A stretch of DNA of 64,000 bases, from contig CAZUJF010000008.1 in the NCBI GenBank assembly GCA_964619955.1, positions 124,001-188,000 of the forward strand, given 5' to 3'. Source of the DNA: JACQFK01 sp964619955. GTDB taxonomy: Bacteria > Planctomycetota > MHYJ01 > JACPRB01. Under the pieces are notes generated by a model, which searched no databases, had not been told where the DNA came from, and saw nothing but the letters and a program-made list of their open reading frames with translations. Positions 1-7,389 of this stretch are shown here, one piece after another. Position 1 is the first letter of the stretch. Every line of letters begins with the position of its first letter. The translations under genes were made by a program, and so were the position numbers.

Positions 1-582
1 GACCTTCGCGGCGGAGCGGGCCTCCGTGAGAAAGCGGGCCACGTAGGCCTGGTCCTTGGCGAGTTCGGGGGGGAGGATCTTGATCGCGACCAGGCGGTCG
101 AGGCTGGCCTGGCGGGCGAGGTAGACGTCGCCCATGCCGCCCGATCCGAGTTTGCGCTCGATCTTGTAGCCGGGGACGAGGTCCGCGAGGGCGGGGTCGA
201 TCTCCTTCCCGGCGGGCGTCCGACGGAGTTCGCCGCCCGCCGTGTCGCTGACCGGCGCGGCCACCGAGGTGGTGACCGGCTCCAGAGGGCCGTTGCAGGT
301 CTTGCAGTGGATCCGGGTGCCGGGCTTGTAGCCCCGGACGTTGAAGTTCTTCCCGCAGGGGGCGCAGCGGAACGTGACTTTGTCCTGGACGACGAGGGCC
401 AGGCGGAGCTGCTCCTCGGTGATCGCGCTGAGCCGGACGAGCGCTTCGCCCAGGCGGAGCTTCTCGCCCTTGGCGGCGGCCTCGGACTGGAGTTTGGCGG
501 CGGCTTCGAGCTGTTCCGGTTTGACCCAGCCCTTGTCCGTCACGATTTTCCCGAGATTGTCCTCGGGTGCGGAGCTTTCCAT
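1..582 (-). CDS. Ser/Thr protein kinase, N-terminal part (runs off the window)
   Basis: This is the first 194 codons of a minus-strand gene that continues past base 1. The start is the ATG at 582. Residues about 10-65 are helical and resemble the N-terminal domain found in type II secretion ATPases and many planctomycete kinases. C73, C76, C93 and C96 form a zinc-ribbon-like CxxC pair. The kinase domain starts near residue 138, with the glycine loop GSGGMGDVY (146-154), the VAIK lysine K168 and a helix-C glutamate near 187. The catalytic loop and any membrane or sensor segments lie outside the window. Hanks-type kinase identity is firm from the glycine loop and lysine; target and signal are unknown. 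Confidence 0.9.
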   Translation of the reverse strand, partial: MESSAPEDNLGKIVTDKGWVKPEQLEAAAKLQSEAAAKGEKLRLGEALVRLSAITEEQLRLALVVQDKVTFRCAPCGKNFNVRGYKPGTRIHCKTCNGPLEPVTTSVAAPVSDTAGGELRRTPAGKEIDPALADLVPGYKIERKLGSGGMGDVYLARQASLDRLVAIKILPPELAKDQAYVARFLTEARSAAKV

Positions 583-756
583 GTCTTCCCTCCCAGCGGC
601 GGCGGCGCTTCTGCCGTTCCCGGTTAGACGGCTCCGGGCCCTCAGATGTTAACACAGTTCGAAATATTTTGTTGCCGGCTCTTGCAAGAATCGGAGCCGC
701 CGGCCGGGGTCCCGGTAGTCCTTGAGCCGCCGGAAGCGGGCGGTCATACTCAGTGC

Positions 757-1269
757 ATGCCCACCCTCCTTCACGATCCCTCCCTCTTCGCCTCGGCGGA
801 CGCGTACGCCGCGATGAAACACCGGCACCAGTTCCGGAGGGACGGACGGACGCCCTACGTGGAGCATCCCCGCGCGGTGGCGCGCATCCTTCGCGACGAG
901 TTCGGCGTGCTGGATCTTCAGGTGCTCGCCGCGGGCCTCCTGCACGACACGATCGAGGACACGGCCACCGACTTCGACGACCTCGAGGAGCGCTTCGGAA
1001 AACGGGTGGCCTCGCTGGTCTCGGTGCTCACCAAGGACAAGCGGCTTCCCGAGGCCCGGCGCGAACGCGAATACTTCGCGGCGCTCGCGAAGGCCCCCCG
1101 GGAGGCGAAACTCTGCAAGCTCGCCGACACGCTGCACAACTGCCGGGACAGCGATTCCGGCCACCGGGCCAAGACCCTGGGCAAGGCGCGCAAACTGCTC
1201 AAGGCCCTCCGCGGGACCCGGGGACTCGAGACGGCGCTCGCGCTCCTGAAGAAGGAGCTCGGCGCATGA
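757..1269 (+). CDS. HD-domain small alarmone hydrolase-like protein (SpoT/MESH1-type)
   Basis: This 170-residue protein is a stand-alone HD phosphohydrolase of the RelA/SpoT type. It shows the TPYVEHP motif near residue 32 and HDTIEDT at 63-69, with H63-D64 as the metal-binding pair. A second helical stretch (KLADTLHN, near 130) matches the conserved region of the family. There is no synthetase domain, so the likely role is cytosolic hydrolysis of (p)ppGpp or a related pyrophosphorylated nucleotide, as in MESH1-type enzymes. The frame is open back to 646, but the ATG at 757 fits the family N-terminus. CATACT lies six bases before it, so the mRNA may be leaderless. The stop overlaps the next start (ATGA). 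Confidence 0.88.
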   Translation: MPTLLHDPSLFASADAYAAMKHRHQFRRDGRTPYVEHPRAVARILRDEFGVLDLQVLAAGLLHDTIEDTATDFDDLEERFGKRVASLVSVLTKDKRLPEARREREYFAALAKAPREAKLCKLADTLHNCRDSDSGHRAKTLGKARKLLKALRGTRGLETALALLKKELGA

Positions 1270-1631
1270 GGTGGCTTTTCAAGACGGAGCCCTCGGACTA
1301 CTCCTACCAGCAGCTCGTAAAGGACGGGAAGACCACCTGGGACGGCGTGAAGAACGCACTGGCGCTGAAACATCTGCGCGCCGTGAAGAAAGGCGATGAA
1401 GTGGTCGTCTATCACACGGGCGACGTGAAAGCCGTGGTCGGACTCGCCAAAGCCGCGGCCTCCGCCGCCGGCGATGCGGTGCCGCTGGTGCCGGTGCGGA
1501 CGCTGTCGCCCCTGCCCCTGTCCGCGATCAAGGCGGATCCGCGTTTCAAGGACTTTCCCCTGGTCCGCATGGGGCGCCTCTCGGTGATGCCCGTGCCGGA
1601 CGCGTTGTGGGGTCGCCTGATCGGGCGCTAG
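1266..1631 (+). CDS. EVE (PUA-like) domain protein
   Basis: The 121-residue protein matches the EVE fold. It opens with WLFKTEPSDYS, followed by TWDGVKNALALKHLR, a GDEVVVYHTG strand and a C-terminal DFPLVRMGRLSVMPV segment. EVE domains are related to PUA and YTH domains and bind modified bases in nucleic acids. Here the domain stands alone and is slightly shorter than the usual 130-150 residues. Its ATG overlaps the stop of the HD hydrolase (ATGA), so the two are almost certainly co-translated. The functional link is unknown. The convergent permease gene ends two bases after its stop. Confidence 0.88.
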   Translation: MRWLFKTEPSDYSYQQLVKDGKTTWDGVKNALALKHLRAVKKGDEVVVYHTGDVKAVVGLAKAAASAAGDAVPLVPVRTLSPLPLSAIKADPRFKDFPLVRMGRLSVMPVPDALWGRLIGR

Positions 1632-1632
1632 C

Positions 1633-2469
1633 TCAATGCCGTGTGCGGGGATCCAGGGCATCCCGCAGCGCGTCGCCGAAGAGGTTGAACCCCAGCACCG
1701 CCAGCGAGATCGCCAGGCCGCTCGAGAGCGCGAGCGTGCGCCGCAGGGCCGGGTCTCCGTAGCCGTCGTGCAGCATCGCCCCCCACTCCGGGGTGCCCGC
1801 CTCCACGCCGAGTCCGATGAACGAGAGCCCCGCGGCCGTGAGGATCGCGCTTCCCACGCCGAGCGTCGCCACCACGATCAGCGGTCCGGAGGCGTTGGGG
1901 AGCAGGTGGCGGAAAAGGAGCCGGGCCGGCGTCGCGCCGAGGGCCCGCGCCGCGACCACGAAGTCCCGGTCCCGCAGTTCCAGCAGCGCCGCGCGGGTCT
2001 GGCGGAAGAACGAGGGGATGCCGACGACGCCGACGGCGACGATCACCGTCCCGAGCCCCGCCCCCAGCGGCGCGGCGATCGCGATGGCCAGCAGCACGCC
2101 GGGGAAGGAGAGCAGCACGTCGATGAGCCGGGAGAGGGCGCTGTCGAGGCGGCCCCCCGAGTAGCCGGCGACGGCGCCGAGGGGCACGCCCACCGCGGCG
2201 GAGAAGAGCGTGCAGGCCGCGCCGATGAGCAGCGAGATGCGGCCGCCGTGGAAGAGGCGCGTCAGGATGTCCCGTCCCGCGTGGTCGGTGCCCAGCCAGT
2301 GGGTGAGGGAGGGCGCCTGGGCCCGGTGGCCGGGACGCCAGGTCTGCGGGTCGTGCGGGCTGAGCGCGGCCCCGGCGACCGCGAGCAGGACGAGCAGCGC
2401 CACGATCGCGAGTCCCGCGATCGCGGAGCGCCGGCGCCGGAGCGACGCCAGCAGCGGGCCGAGGGTCAT
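1633..2469 (-). CDS. ABC importer permease, DppC/OppC type
   Basis: This 278-residue membrane protein is a peptide/nickel-type permease. It has the N-terminal OppC segment with one helix (16-37), the conserved HWLGTDHAGRDILTRL (57-72), several further helices and the EAA loop for the ATPase contact (about 173-191, AARALGATPARLL). It is the second permease of the importer formed with 3696-4706 and the binding lipoprotein 4703-6238. No ATPase subunits are in the window. Its ATG overlaps the stop of the DUF4143 ATPase that separates it from the first permease. Substrate cannot be read from sequence. Confidence 0.9.
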   Translation of the reverse strand: MTLGPLLASLRRRRSAIAGLAIVALLVLLAVAGAALSPHDPQTWRPGHRAQAPSLTHWLGTDHAGRDILTRLFHGGRISLLIGAACTLFSAAVGVPLGAVAGYSGGRLDSALSRLIDVLLSFPGVLLAIAIAAPLGAGLGTVIVAVGVVGIPSFFRQTRAALLELRDRDFVVAARALGATPARLLFRHLLPNASGPLIVVATLGVGSAILTAAGLSFIGLGVEAGTPEWGAMLHDGYGDPALRRTLALSSGLAISLAVLGFNLFGDALRDALDPRTRH

Positions 2470-3635
2470 CGAACCCGCCTTCCCGATCCGCCATCCCGGA
2501 GCAGTTCCAGGAAGGAGGGGAGGTTGCAGGAGCGGCGGCGGGCGTCACCGGCCGGATGGCGGGTCTGGGAGACGAGCAGGCGCCGGGTGGCCTTGATCAT
2601 GTCGGCGCACTTGTCGAGCCGTGCCATGTCCTCCGGACCGGGGGACGCGGTCAGCTTGATCTCGACCGCCCAGAGTTCGCTCCCGAAATCGAGCACCAGA
2701 TCAAGCTCATGCTGGTCGCTGGTCCTGAAGAAATAGGCTTCGGCGGGACGTCCCTGGGACGCCAGCGTCCCCAGGGCCTGCTCGATCACGAAGCCCTCCC
2801 AGCTGGCGCCGACCCAGGGTTGTGACAGGAGGCTTCGTTCGTCGGGTACGTTGAGCAGGGCATGAAGCAGGCCGCTGTCGCGCCAGTAGACCTTCGGGCT
2901 CCTGACCAGGCGCTTCCCGATGTTGACGTGATAGGGCTGGAGCCGGCGGATCAGGAAGGCTCCCACGAGGAAGTCGAGGTAACTGTTGACCGTATGGTAG
3001 GAGAGTCCCAGGCTCTGCCCCACTTGCGAGGCGTTCCACGCCTGGCCGTTCAAGGCCGCGAGCATGCGGAGCAGCCGGTCGGTGGTCTGGGGTTTGGCGG
3101 GCAGGCCCCAGTTCGGCAGATCGCGCTGGGTGATCAGGGCCAGGTAGTCCAGCTCCCAACGCGGATACCGGCCGGGTTCCAGGATGCCGCCGTCGGGGTA
3201 GCCCCCGCGGAGCCAGCGCCGCTCGCGCGCCGCTTTCGCTTCGAGTTCATTCCAGAGGAACGGCGTCAGCTCGACCGTGGAGAGCCGTCCGGCCAGCGAT
3301 TCCGAAACGTGCCGCATCAGGGAGGGGGAGACGGAGCCCAGGAGCAGGAAGCGCCCCATCCGCTGTCGATCCCGGTCGATGGCTCCGCGCAGGCGGGTGA
3401 AGATCTCCGGCCAGGATTGAGCCTCGTCCAGGATCAGCAGAGCGGAGCCGGCCTGGAGCTCATCCCAGTGGAGGTCGAGCCGAAGGCGTTCCGAGGCCTG
3501 TTCCAGATCGAAGTAGACCCCGCCGATCGACTGCGCGAGCGTGGTCTTGCCGCACTGGCGCGGCCCCAGCAGGGCCAGCGCAGGGCTGGCCGTCAGGCGT
3601 TCCCGCAGGTGGGTCTGAAGCTGTCGTTGTTCCAC
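2466..3635 (-). CDS. DUF4143 AAA-type ATPase embedded in the ABC importer operon
   Basis: The 389-residue protein has an N-terminal AAA ATPase with Walker A GPRQCGKT (24-31), Walker B LLILDE (66-71) and a sensor-like FLLLGS (96-101). The C-terminal half is a DUF4143 domain. Near its end is a PD-(D/E)xK-like pattern, HELDLVL followed by VEIK, which is typical of the family. The biological role of these proteins is poorly known; they are widespread and horizontally mobile. The GTG start at 3635 sits seven bases after a perfect TATAAT box. The stop overlaps the ATG of the permease behind it (ATGA). It interrupts an otherwise ordinary permease pair. Confidence 0.85.
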   Translation of the reverse strand: MEQRQLQTHLRERLTASPALALLGPRQCGKTTLAQSIGGVYFDLEQASERLRLDLHWDELQAGSALLILDEAQSWPEIFTRLRGAIDRDRQRMGRFLLLGSVSPSLMRHVSESLAGRLSTVELTPFLWNELEAKAARERRWLRGGYPDGGILEPGRYPRWELDYLALITQRDLPNWGLPAKPQTTDRLLRMLAALNGQAWNASQVGQSLGLSYHTVNSYLDFLVGAFLIRRLQPYHVNIGKRLVRSPKVYWRDSGLLHALLNVPDERSLLSQPWVGASWEGFVIEQALGTLASQGRPAEAYFFRTSDQHELDLVLDFGSELWAVEIKLTASPGPEDMARLDKCADMIKATRRLLVSQTRHPAGDARRRSCNLPSFLELLRDGGSGRRVR

Positions 3636-3670
3636 TTATTGCATTATAGAGACTGATTTCTAATGCGCAA
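3635..3670 (-). promoter_or_regulatory. Promoter and dyad of the DUF4143 ATPase gene
   Basis: On the minus strand a TTGCGC box (3665-3670) and a perfect TATAAT (3643-3648) are 16 bases apart. The expected transcription start falls at or next to the GTG at 3635, and there is no ribosome binding site, so a leaderless mRNA is likely. The inverted repeat GCATTA (3641-3646) / TAATGC (3661-3666) encloses the promoter spacer and could be an operator. This AT-rich patch is unlike the surrounding DNA. Confidence 0.6.
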
Positions 3671-3695
3671 TACCCTTCCTGGGTGCGGCTTCCGC

Positions 3696-4706
3696 TCAAG
3701 CATCCGCGGCCCCCTGCCGGATCCGGGGGTCGATGAGGGCGTAGACGACGTCCACCGCGGCGTTGGTCAGCACGAACACCAGCGCCAGGACGAGCACCGC
3801 GCCGCCCAGCGACTCGTACTCCGTCTCGCGGACGGAGTTGAGGATGAACGTGCCCATCCCGTCCCAGTCGAAGACGGTCTCGGTGAGCACGGCCCCGCCC
3901 AGCAAGGTGCCGAACTCCAGGCCGAGGAGCGTGACGACGGGGATGGCGGCGTTGCGGAACGCGTGCCGCAGGATCACGGCCCGGAGCGGCAGGCCCTTGG
4001 CCCGCGCGGTGCGGATGTAGTCGCGGTCCAGGATTTCGAGCATGGAGGCGCGGGTGATGCGGGCGGTCATCGCGAGCGGGATCGTCGACAGCGCCATCGC
4101 GGGCATCGCGAGATGGCGCAAGGCGTCCAGGAAGAGGCGCGGGTCGCCCGAGAGCAGCGTGTCGGCGAGGATGAAGCCGGTGCGGCGCTCGCAGAAGTAT
4201 TCCGGGCTCAGGTTGCCGCTGACGGGCAGCAGGCCGCCGAAGGCCAGGATCAAAAGCAGGCCGAGCCAGAAGACCGGGATGGAGACGCCGGCGAGCGCGA
4301 CGGTCATGGACAGGAGGTCGATCCAGGTGCCCCGGCGGACCGCCGCGAGCACGCCGAGGGCGAGCCCACCCAGGGTCGCGACGAACAGCGACGCCAGGGC
4401 GAGTTCGATCGTGTGCGGGAGTTTGCGGGCGATCTGGTCCGAGACCTTTTCGTTCGAGCGCTTGAACGATTCGCCGAGGTCGCCCCGCAGCAGGCGGCCG
4501 AGGTAGACGCCGTACTGGACGAGGATCGGACGGTCGAGGCCGCGTTCGCGGCGCACGCGTTCGCGCACTTCGAGCGGCGCCTTTTCGCCGGCGATCACCG
4601 CGGCCGGGTCGCCCGGCACGGAGCGCATCAGCACGAACACGATGAAGGAGACGGCGAGCAGGATGAAGGGGAGCAGGGCGAGCCGCCGCAGCAGGAACGG
4701 GATCAC
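3696..4706 (-). CDS. ABC importer permease, DppB/OppB type
   Basis: The 336-residue protein is the first permease of a peptide/nickel-type ABC importer. It begins with the family's FLLRRLALLPFILLAVS helix, then a periplasmic loop containing PGDPAAVIAGE, four to five further helices and the EAA loop (TARAKGLPLRAVILRHA). The GTG start at 4706 overlaps the TGA of the binding-protein gene (GTGA), which fixes the start and shows coupling. After its stop come 60 bases and then the DUF4143 ATPase promoter, before the partner permease. Confidence 0.9.
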   Translation of the reverse strand: MIPFLLRRLALLPFILLAVSFIVFVLMRSVPGDPAAVIAGEKAPLEVRERVRRERGLDRPILVQYGVYLGRLLRGDLGESFKRSNEKVSDQIARKLPHTIELALASLFVATLGGLALGVLAAVRRGTWIDLLSMTVALAGVSIPVFWLGLLLILAFGGLLPVSGNLSPEYFCERRTGFILADTLLSGDPRLFLDALRHLAMPAMALSTIPLAMTARITRASMLEILDRDYIRTARAKGLPLRAVILRHAFRNAAIPVVTLLGLEFGTLLGGAVLTETVFDWDGMGTFILNSVRETEYESLGGAVLVLALVFVLTNAAVDVVYALIDPRIRQGAADA

Positions 4707-6238
4707 GGCCGTCTCGCGGCCTCGTAGAAGCGGTACTCGAAGGGATGCAGCGGGGCGTGGACGGCCTTCGAACGCGCCAGGAGCTGCCGCACGTGGACCA
4801 GGGGGATCGTGGGGAGTTCCGCGCGGTAGCGGCCGTAGGCCACGGCGTAGAGGGCCTTGCGCCGGGCGGGGTCGAGTTCCTGCCGGGCCTCCGTGACGGC
4901 GCTGTTGAACGCGGGGTCGTCGAAGAAGGAGCCGTTCATGTCGTCCTTGGAATCCCCGTGGAGCAGGGGATGGAAGAAGTTGTCGGGGTCGGCGATGTCC
5001 GCGAACCAGCCGAGGAGGAACATCGGATGCCCCGCCTCCTTGTACTTCTGCGTGTACGCGGCCTTGTCGTACCCGCTCAGCGTCACCTCGAGCCCGATCT
5101 TCCGGAGCCGGTCCTTCACCCACTCCGCCACGCGCTGCGGCTCGGGGATGTAGGGGCGGGCGAACGTCATGTGGATGAGTTCGACCTTGCGGGACTCCAG
5201 GGGGACCTTGGCGAGATGGGCCTTCGCGCGCTCCAGGTCGAGTTCGTAGGGCGGCGTGGGGCAGAGGTTCCGCCAGATCGCGGGCGGGACCAGATTCGTC
5301 GCGGGTTCCGCGAGGCCGTGATAGGCGACCTCGTTGAGCGCCCCGCGGTCGAGCGCGAGCGAGACGGCCTTCCGGAAGTCGGGGTGGTTGTAGGGCGCCT
5401 TCTTCAGGTTGAAGCCGAGGTAGCAGACGCTCAGGGAGGGGCCGGATTCCAGCGCGGCCACGGGGTCGTTCTCCAGGGCCTTGGCGTCCGCGAGGGTCAC
5501 GTGGTCGGCCACGTGGACTTCGCCGCGGCGCAGCTTCTCGATCGCGGTCTGGGGCGATTTCACGGGCAGGACGATGACGCGCGGGTACTCCGGCTTGCGG
5601 CCCCAATAGCCGTCGAAGCGGTCGAGGACGATGCGGATGTCGGGCTCCCAGAGGGCGAGCTTGTAGGGTCCGGTCCCGGACGGCCGCCGGGGGAAGTCCG
5701 CGCCGTGCCGCTTCACGGCGGCGGGCGAGACGATGCACGCCGAGAAGAGCGCGAGGTTCTGCAGGAGCAGGGCGCTGGGGCGCTTGAGCCGGACGACCAC
5801 TTTGGCGGCGCCGTCCGCTTCGACGCGGTCGATGTCGGAGTAATTGCCGCCGTAGGGGGGCGGGATCCTGGAGCGCTGGGGATGCTTCGGATCGAGGAGG
5901 CGGTTCAGCGAGTAGACCACGGCCGCGGCATCGAGGGCCGTGCCGTCGTGGAAGCGGACGCCGGGGCGCAGTTCGAAGGTCAACGCCAGGCCGTCGGGGG
6001 TGCTTGTCCAGCGCTCGGCGAGGCGGGGCTCGATCTCGACGGAGCCGGACTTGAAGCCGGTCAGCCCCTCGTAGAGGTTCTCGACGATCTTGGCGTCCTC
6101 GCCCCATTCGACTTCGGCGGGATCGAGCGTCCCGGAATCTGCCGAGCGCGCCCAGATCAGGGCCGCCGGAGCCGCCGGTCCGTCCCCGCCCGGGCAGGAG
6201 GCGAGGCACAGGGGGAGGAGGAGGCAGAGGGGTCTCAA
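4703..6238 (-). CDS. Peptide-type ABC transporter substrate-binding lipoprotein
   Basis: This 511-residue protein is a family 5 extracellular solute-binding protein (DppA/OppA class). It shows ARSADSGTLDPAEVEWGED, the VVYSLNRLLDP region, YNHPDFRKAVSLALDR and the WFADIADPDNFF segment that marks the family. I chose the TTG at 6238 because it gives a lipoprotein signal with lipobox LASC (12-15); no in-frame ATG is nearby. A TACACT box lies nine bases upstream, so the leader is very short or absent. It captures substrate outside the inner membrane and delivers it to the two permeases. Specificity (peptide, nickel, opine) is not evident. Confidence 0.85.
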   Translation of the reverse strand: MRPLCLLLPLCLASCPGGDGPAAPAALIWARSADSGTLDPAEVEWGEDAKIVENLYEGLTGFKSGSVEIEPRLAERWTSTPDGLALTFELRPGVRFHDGTALDAAAVVYSLNRLLDPKHPQRSRIPPPYGGNYSDIDRVEADGAAKVVVRLKRPSALLLQNLALFSACIVSPAAVKRHGADFPRRPSGTGPYKLALWEPDIRIVLDRFDGYWGRKPEYPRVIVLPVKSPQTAIEKLRRGEVHVADHVTLADAKALENDPVAALESGPSLSVCYLGFNLKKAPYNHPDFRKAVSLALDRGALNEVAYHGLAEPATNLVPPAIWRNLCPTPPYELDLERAKAHLAKVPLESRKVELIHMTFARPYIPEPQRVAEWVKDRLRKIGLEVTLSGYDKAAYTQKYKEAGHPMFLLGWFADIADPDNFFHPLLHGDSKDDMNGSFFDDPAFNSAVTEARQELDPARRKALYAVAYGRYRAELPTIPLVHVRQLLARSKAVHAPLHPFEYRFYEAARRP

Positions 6239-6288
6239 GGCGGCCCAAGTGTAGCATGGAGCCGCGCAAACCCGCGCGATGACGGGAT

Positions 6289-7368
6289 TCAGCGGACCGG
6301 ACGCAGTCCCGCGATCAGGCTTGCGGTGACGGCGGTCATTCCCTCCGCGTAGAGCTCCCGGTTCCTCACCTCGAAGAGCATGAGCTTCCGCGAACCCGCG
6401 GACTTCCCGGTCCGCACGACGGCGTCGTCGCCGATGGAAACCTCCGTCTCGCGGAAGCCGAAGAGCTCGTTGGGCGGCGGCTCGGCGCGCATCCGGTCCG
6501 GCGCCGGGGGGACGGAGATCCAGCGGCCCCCCTCGCGCGCGAGGCCGCGGCCCGACAGGGCCCCGAAGACGGCGGTGCACCAGAAGTTTCGCTCCATCGC
6601 GAAGAGTCGCGCGCGCCGCTGCGGATCCACGGGGGCGGAGAGGAACGCCAGGGGGTCGGAGCGCTCCTTTTCGAGCGCGTAGATGAAGAACTGGATCAGT
6701 TCCGGCGCCGCCTCCCGGAGGACCGCCTCGTGCCGGGCCTTCCAGAACGACGCGTGCCCCCGGTTCTTCCAGAGGCCGCCGTCGAAGCAGGGCACCCACC
6801 AGACGGGCAGCGGGGAGCGCAGCAGGCCCACGTACGCGTGCGGATCCAGGTCCACGTTCCATTCCCGGAAGGAGGGCTCGGACGCCTCCCCGATGAAGAC
6901 GAGGATCCGGTCGACTTTCGAGCGGACGAGGGCCGGCTCGCGGTGGTACGCGGCCACCAGGTCGCGGACGCTCCCGACCGTCGCGATGCGGACGGGGGAG
7001 GGGGAGTTCCGGAGGACGTCGAGGATGAGCCGGACGCCGTCCTGGAATCCGGGCTTCTGGTCCCGGCCGTCGTCGGAGGGGGAGCGGAGTTTTTCCCCGA
7101 GGCCGACGGCGGCGGGGACGTTCCGGCCCGTGATGCGGTTCATCTGAGAGACGGGGATGCGGCCGGGCCGCGTTTCCTGGGAGCGGCCCAGGTCGAGCAC
7201 GATCCCCTGGAGATCCAGCTCGGGCATCGCGTAGATCGTCGCGAGATCGAAGTGGTCGTCCGGATCGTCGTGCGGATGGAGGAGGTCGGTGCAATAGAGG
7301 ACGGGGAGGCGCTCCTCCCGGGGCGGCTCCTGGCCCAGGAGCAGCAGGCTGAAGAGGGCGAGGGTCAT
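6289..7368 (-). CDS. Secreted nucleoside-hydrolase-like protein
   Basis: The 359-residue protein starts with a very short hydrophobic signal (LALFSLLLLGQ). It then has an acidic cluster HDDPDDHFDL (33-42), in the position of the calcium-binding DxDxxxDD motif of inosine-uridine nucleoside hydrolases. The following IVLDLG and IATVGSVRDLVAA segments also fit that fold. The first aspartates are arranged differently from the canonical motif, so activity is uncertain. It lies between the cytochrome gene upstream and the ABC importer downstream on the same strand; a link to nucleoside uptake is only a guess. Confidence 0.6.
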   Translation of the reverse strand: MTLALFSLLLLGQEPPREERLPVLYCTDLLHPHDDPDDHFDLATIYAMPELDLQGIVLDLGRSQETRPGRIPVSQMNRITGRNVPAAVGLGEKLRSPSDDGRDQKPGFQDGVRLILDVLRNSPSPVRIATVGSVRDLVAAYHREPALVRSKVDRILVFIGEASEPSFREWNVDLDPHAYVGLLRSPLPVWWVPCFDGGLWKNRGHASFWKARHEAVLREAAPELIQFFIYALEKERSDPLAFLSAPVDPQRRARLFAMERNFWCTAVFGALSGRGLAREGGRWISVPPAPDRMRAEPPPNELFGFRETEVSIGDDAVVRTGKSAGSRKLMLFEVRNRELYAEGMTAVTASLIAGLRPVR

Positions 7369-7389
7369 GATCGTCGTCTCCGGGACGGT

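Noticed and set aside
646..756. Possible N-terminal extension of the HD protein
   Set aside because: The family's first conserved helix begins just after 757, and the extension covers a CATACT promoter-like box.
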